NCBI GenBank assembly: GCA_012521705.1
Contig: JAAYLX010000025.1
Span: 17,573-81,572 of the forward strand
Source: Clostridiaceae bacterium
Lineage (GTDB): Bacteria; Bacillota; Clostridia; DSM-8532
Reading direction: 5' to 3'
DNA length: 64,000 nt
Under the pieces are notes generated by a model. The model saw only the letters and a list, made by a program, of their open reading frames with translations. It ran no database searches and was not told the DNA's origin. Both the position numbers and the translations under genes were made by a program. Positions 61,072 through 64,000 of this stretch are shown piece after piece (within the stretch, counting starts at the first letter, position 1; each line of letters opens with the position of its first letter).

Positions 61072-62661
61072 CTACATTGTTTTAAGACTATTGTCACGGC
61101 AGTAATAGGTACACATGCGCTTTTCTGTTAATATTTCTTCCGTTGAGTTTTTTATTTGAATTCTGACTCTGGGGTAAATACAGTTGCGGGCTATTACAGC
61201 TCCTTCTCCGGGGATTTTGAGATAGGAAAGGATTTCCCTGACTTTGGTTTCATTTTCTTTAATACTGTCCCTGATATCCGCGTATTGTTCCCTCAACTGT
61301 TCCAGGATACATCTCTGTTTATCCGTCAGTTTGCCTGAGTTGGAATAGATTTGGATTTGCTGTTTGATTTTTGCCATCTGGGTCTTCATTTCCTGCAGAT
61401 TGTTGACAATCATCTCCTGCTCTGCCTTAAGATCATTGCGATTAAATCCTTTGACTGTGATAAGTGTCCGGGCTTCTGCACGACTTCCAATTTCTGCTGC
61501 GGAAACGCAAATTTCTGCATCAATATGTCCGCCAATAATCTTACCTCTGGGGGACTCGACTATTACCTGTTTGGCTTTAATAAAGGCATTCATGCAATAG
61601 AATCCCACATAAACGGTGCCCTCGCATTCCACGGTAATGTCGGACAGGTATTTCACGTATAGATTTTTCTTGCACCTTACGACGGTTTTCCCTTTTCCCG
61701 CGATACCGCCTTTAATGTAGATATTGCCACTGCTGCTGCTGATATTCTCCGCGGCGCCTACCCCGTATTCGCCTAAGATCTCTATATCTTTATTGGCAGT
61801 GACCGTAAAATTATCCTCAACGGTTCCCTTTACAGACAGATATCCGTCAAAATCGATATTTCCTGTGGAGAAATCTATGTTACTTTTGATCTCCAAGTAA
61901 TCATATACGCCTATGGTGTCGCCTTTATAATAAACAGCTCCGTTTTTCTTTGAGAACAGGGTTGTCACACCGTCATGGTATTCTTCACGCACTGAAGTGC
62001 GATCGTATAGAAGAGGATGGGTCAGACCGGGAATGGCCGGGATTTGCTGGCCGTAGACATTTTTTCCGGGGATTCCGGGAGTGGCCTCAATACGTTCGCC
62101 AAGCCAGTCGCCCTGCTTAACACGGTTTATCAGATTAAGTTCATAATGATTGACTTTTCCTTCGTCAATAATTTGCGGTTTGGGAGGTTCAATTTTATAC
62201 AGCCTGATTTCGGAGTCTTTCCCGTTAATTGGCGGAGTGCCTTCAGCTATAAGGTATTCCACTCTGGATCTTAGCGGTTCCGCAAGAAGATCTGTTTTGA
62301 TGCCGTAAACTACCCCTTTTTTATTCAGAGCATCAAAAATTTCTTTTACAAGTTTGACCCGATTGTCCGCAGTGAGGTCGTCATCAGATACATAAAGGGT
62401 CATATAAGCCTTTAATGCATCTTCAGTGACGCTTATTGTTACTCTGTCACGTTCCTCACCGAATGGCAAAGGCCCTAACGGAGCATTCATAAGGACATTC
62501 TTCACTGTCAGAAAATTGGTAACTTTCACATTGGGGAAAAGATCCATAAGAACTTTGTTGAACATATCGAGTGTAAACCCTCTTCGCAAGGATCTAATGT
62601 AGAACAAACCTTCGTTTCTGGTAATCTCGATATATTCATTTTTAAACATCAGCAATGCCAT
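61072..62661 (-). CDS. FapA-type (DUF342) polymer-forming protein
   Basis: A protein of about 529 residues. The N-terminal domain (about 1-180) is followed by the FapA region with the GxPGxxVxGxxIP-type motif (ATPGIPGKNVYGQQIPAIPG). A right-handed beta-helix follows (about 250-400; TVEDNFTVTANKDIEILGEY; RGKIIGGHIDAEICVSAAEI), and the C-terminal part is a coiled coil. FapA-like proteins polymerise and localise near membranes; their function is poorly defined. ATG 62661 is taken as the start since GTGAGG is about 7 bases upstream; a GTG 12 bases earlier is in frame. Confidence 0.88.
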   Translation of the reverse strand: MALLMFKNEYIEITRNEGLFYIRSLRRGFTLDMFNKVLMDLFPNVKVTNFLTVKNVLMNAPLGPLPFGEERDRVTISVTEDALKAYMTLYVSDDDLTADNRVKLVKEIFDALNKKGVVYGIKTDLLAEPLRSRVEYLIAEGTPPINGKDSEIRLYKIEPPKPQIIDEGKVNHYELNLINRVKQGDWLGERIEATPGIPGKNVYGQQIPAIPGLTHPLLYDRTSVREEYHDGVTTLFSKKNGAVYYKGDTIGVYDYLEIKSNIDFSTGNIDFDGYLSVKGTVEDNFTVTANKDIEILGEYGVGAAENISSSSGNIYIKGGIAGKGKTVVRCKKNLYVKYLSDITVECEGTVYVGFYCMNAFIKAKQVIVESPRGKIIGGHIDAEICVSAAEIGSRAEARTLITVKGFNRNDLKAEQEMIVNNLQEMKTQMAKIKQQIQIYSNSGKLTDKQRCILEQLREQYADIRDSIKENETKVREILSYLKIPGEGAVIARNCIYPRVRIQIKNSTEEILTEKRMCTYYCRDNSLKTM

Positions 62662-62733
62662 ACTGAACCTCACAAAAAAATATATATAAAGACAGTTTCC
62701 AAATAAAAACTGTGCAAAAGGACGATAGGCATT

Positions 62734-62750
62734 CTATAATTGAATTATAG
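62734..62750. promoter_or_regulatory. Perfect palindrome carrying TATAAT on both strands
   Basis: CTATAATT-G-AATTATAG lies in the divergent gap between the FapA and OGG genes. Each half contains a -10-like TATAAT, one per strand. Both -35 regions are poor, so a shared operator or divergent promoter core is possible. Confidence 0.4.
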
Positions 62751-62872
62751 CATAAAATATACCAATAATAAACTAATAGTAACAATATATGAGCAATTTT
62801 CAGCCAATAAGAATACAATTTTTGATGAATTAGCAGGAAATTATTTAACAGTTTGCCGGAAGGTGGATTAAT

Positions 62873-63766
62873 ATGTATAAATGGGAATCGAAAGGCAAGG
62901 ATTTAGTAGTACATAATATCGACAATTTTGACCCGGTTCACATTTTTGAGTGCGGTCAGTGTTTCAGATGGGATAAACTTGAGAACGGACACTGGTTTGG
63001 GGTTGCAAATGGTCTTGCATTGGAACTGACATTGGAGGACAATGACCTTGTATTGTACAATACCACTGAAAAGGAGTTCGTAAACTACTGGTATTCCTAT
63101 TTTGACCTGGGAAGGGATTACGGCCAAATAAAAGCGAAACTTTCTTCCAATGATCCGGTCATGGAGAAAGCCATAGGATTTGGCCACGGGATACGGCTTC
63201 TTAAACAGGACTTTAACGAAATGCTTATATCATTTTTGATATCACAGAATAATGGTATTCCCAGGATCAAGAAAATAATTGGAAGTCTATGTTCCAATTT
63301 CGGCGAGCCAATAGAGTTTTCAGACAGAGTATGCTATTCCTTTCCTTCCCTGAAGAGGCTTAAGGATCTTACACTTGAGGATTTGGGGATAATAAGGGCT
63401 GGCTACAGGGACAAATATATATTAAGGGTTTCCAGGCAGGTAACGGACAATCTGATTGACATGAATGTTATTTCCAAAGGCGATATACAAAGCGCCAGAA
63501 AAGAAATGCTCAAACTTTTTGGAGTGGGGGAGAAGGTCGCAGACTGCATCCTGCTTTTCAGCGGAACAAGATATGATATTTTCCCTGTAGATCGCTGGGT
63601 AAAAAGGGTTATGGCAGAACTTTATCTTGGCTATGAAGCAAGCAACAAGGAAATCTACGATTTTGCCATAGAACGTTTTGGCGATCTGGCAGGATTTGCA
63701 CAACAATACCTGTTCTATTATGCCAGGGAGCATAAGATAGGAATGCAGGAGAAAGCCCTGTCATAG
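62873..63766 (+). CDS. ogg: 8-oxoguanine DNA glycosylase/AP lyase, OGG1 type
   Basis: A 297-residue base-excision repair enzyme. The N-terminal OGG_N domain (FDPVHIFECGQCFRW) precedes a helix-hairpin-helix-GPD domain (FGVGEKVADCILLFSG) with catalytic Lys221 and Asp240 in FPVDRWVKRV. The bacterial clostridial form lacks the iron-sulfur cluster. GGAAGGTGG stands before the ATG. Its stop codon lies inside the loop of its own terminator. Confidence 0.93.
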   Translation: MYKWESKGKDLVVHNIDNFDPVHIFECGQCFRWDKLENGHWFGVANGLALELTLEDNDLVLYNTTEKEFVNYWYSYFDLGRDYGQIKAKLSSNDPVMEKAIGFGHGIRLLKQDFNEMLISFLISQNNGIPRIKKIIGSLCSNFGEPIEFSDRVCYSFPSLKRLKDLTLEDLGIIRAGYRDKYILRVSRQVTDNLIDMNVISKGDIQSARKEMLKLFGVGEKVADCILLFSGTRYDIFPVDRWVKRVMAELYLGYEASNKEIYDFAIERFGDLAGFAQQYLFYYAREHKIGMQEKALS

Positions 63767-63776
63767 GGCTTTTTTA
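63752..63776 (+). terminator. Terminator overlapping the ogg stop codon
   Basis: AAAGCCCT and AGGGCTTT enclose the stop codon region, followed by Ts. Confidence 0.85.
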
Positions 63777-63821
63777 TTGTTAAAATTCGTAATCCGGTAT
63801 GGCGGATTATCTTTAGAAAAA

Positions 63822-63854
63822 TAAAAAAGCAAGTTGGTTTTATCAACTTGCTTT
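63822..63854 (-). terminator. Terminator of the tRNA operon (minus strand)
   Basis: GCAAGTTG and CAACTTGC form a perfect 8-bp stem. On the minus strand it is followed by TTTTTTATTTTT. Confidence 0.85.
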
Positions 63855-63855
63855 G

Positions 63856-63930
63856 TGGTGACCCCAAGGGGATTCGAACCCCTGTTACCGCCGTGAAAGG
63901 GCGGTGTCTTAACCTCTTGACCATGGGGCC
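63856..63930 (-). tRNA. tRNA-Glu (anticodon TTC)
   Basis: Read on the minus strand, acceptor GGCCCCA pairs with TGGGGTC. The anticodon stem CCGCC/GGCGG encloses CTTTCAC with anticodon TTC. The T arm is AGGGGTTCGAATCCCCT. CCA is encoded. Confidence 0.95.
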
Positions 63931-63934
63931 ATAT

Positions 63935-64000
63935 TGGTAGCGGCGGTCGGATTTGAACCAACGACACTGCGGGTATGAACCGCATGCTCTAGCCAACTGA
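63935..64000 (-). tRNA. tRNA-Met (anticodon CAT), 5' end beyond window
   Basis: On the minus strand, TCAGTTGGCTAGAGCA is the D arm. TGCGG/CCGCA encloses TTCATAC with anticodon CAT. The T arm is TTGGTTCAAATCCGA, then CCGCCGCTACCA with encoded CCA. The similarity is to the elongator tRNA-Met of Firmicutes. The first ~10 bases are outside the window; a tRNA-Ile(CAT) cannot be fully excluded. Confidence 0.85.

Noticed and set aside
63718..63996. Minus-strand open frames over the tRNA genes
   Set aside because: They are translations of tRNA-Glu and tRNA-Met sequence.
1..64000. CRISPR array, insertion sequence, prophage or rRNA
   Set aside because: No regularly spaced direct repeats with spacers, transposase-like frames, phage genes or rRNA-like sequence were seen.

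Overview
The window reads as a chromosomal segment of an endospore-forming, flagellated, low-to-mid GC member of the Clostridia. Supporting genes are spoIIID, spoIVFB, sleB/ypeB, a minCDE operon with MinE, flagellar rod genes and the order spoIIID-mbl-flgF-flgG, which is also found in Bacillus subtilis. The sugar-transport and cell-wall content resembles Acetivibrio (Clostridium) thermocellum-type clostridia. That placement rests on recall of the families, not on a search. I see no prophage, insertion sequence, CRISPR array or rRNA.

Layout. 1-380: 3' end of a metallo-beta-lactamase-fold gene. 797-7236: a two-component system (AraC-type response regulator plus a YesM-type kinase with almost no extracellular sensor), then a ribose-class sugar ABC transporter (ATPase, permease, lipoprotein). 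A regularly spaced CCAAAA box array lies just upstream of the transporter promoter. 7520-9712: a chemoreceptor. 9960-12014: a decaying locus in which an intact but atypical phosphoglycerate-kinase-like gene sits between internally deleted remnants of a TIM-barrel sugar isomerase and a LarA-type lactate racemase. 12299-17309: spoIIID, mbl, flagellar rod genes and a phosphodiester glycosidase. 17544-20830: ybaB, recR, a SHOCT protein, galU and mecA. 21147-30272: a morphogenesis and sporulation block (maf, mreBCD, PBP2, minCDE, an MGS-like gene, spoIVFA-like, spoIVFB). 30370-33635: DUF6106-type, GH18 and Yip1-type proteins. 33738-42199: tRNA-Arg, acpS, an SbcD/YhaN pair, sleB-ypeB, and the dnaD/dnaC-like pair on the minus strand. 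42440-44523: two overlapping asparaginase-II paralogues. 44644-53595: two very large secreted proteins with Fn3-like modules and degenerate SLH-like C-termini. 53731-58654: murA, an HD hydrolase, a secreted charged protein, an ACT protein, UPF0210 and DUF951. 59112-62661: a GAF protein and a FapA protein on the minus strand. 62873-63766: an OGG1-type glycosylase. The window ends with minus-strand tRNA-Glu and tRNA-Met.

Most of the window is ordinary core and envelope biology. The less ordinary signals are: a dispersed repeat family that includes a 287-bp near-continuous hairpin; the CCAAAA array; the pseudogene-flanked PGK-like gene; an apparent deletion across the spoIVFA/spoIVFB junction; an MGS-like protein with its catalytic loop replaced; and a perfect dyad over the -10 box of the DUF6106 gene. 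I did not find a convincing wholly new multi-gene system. All coordinates and alignments were made by eye.
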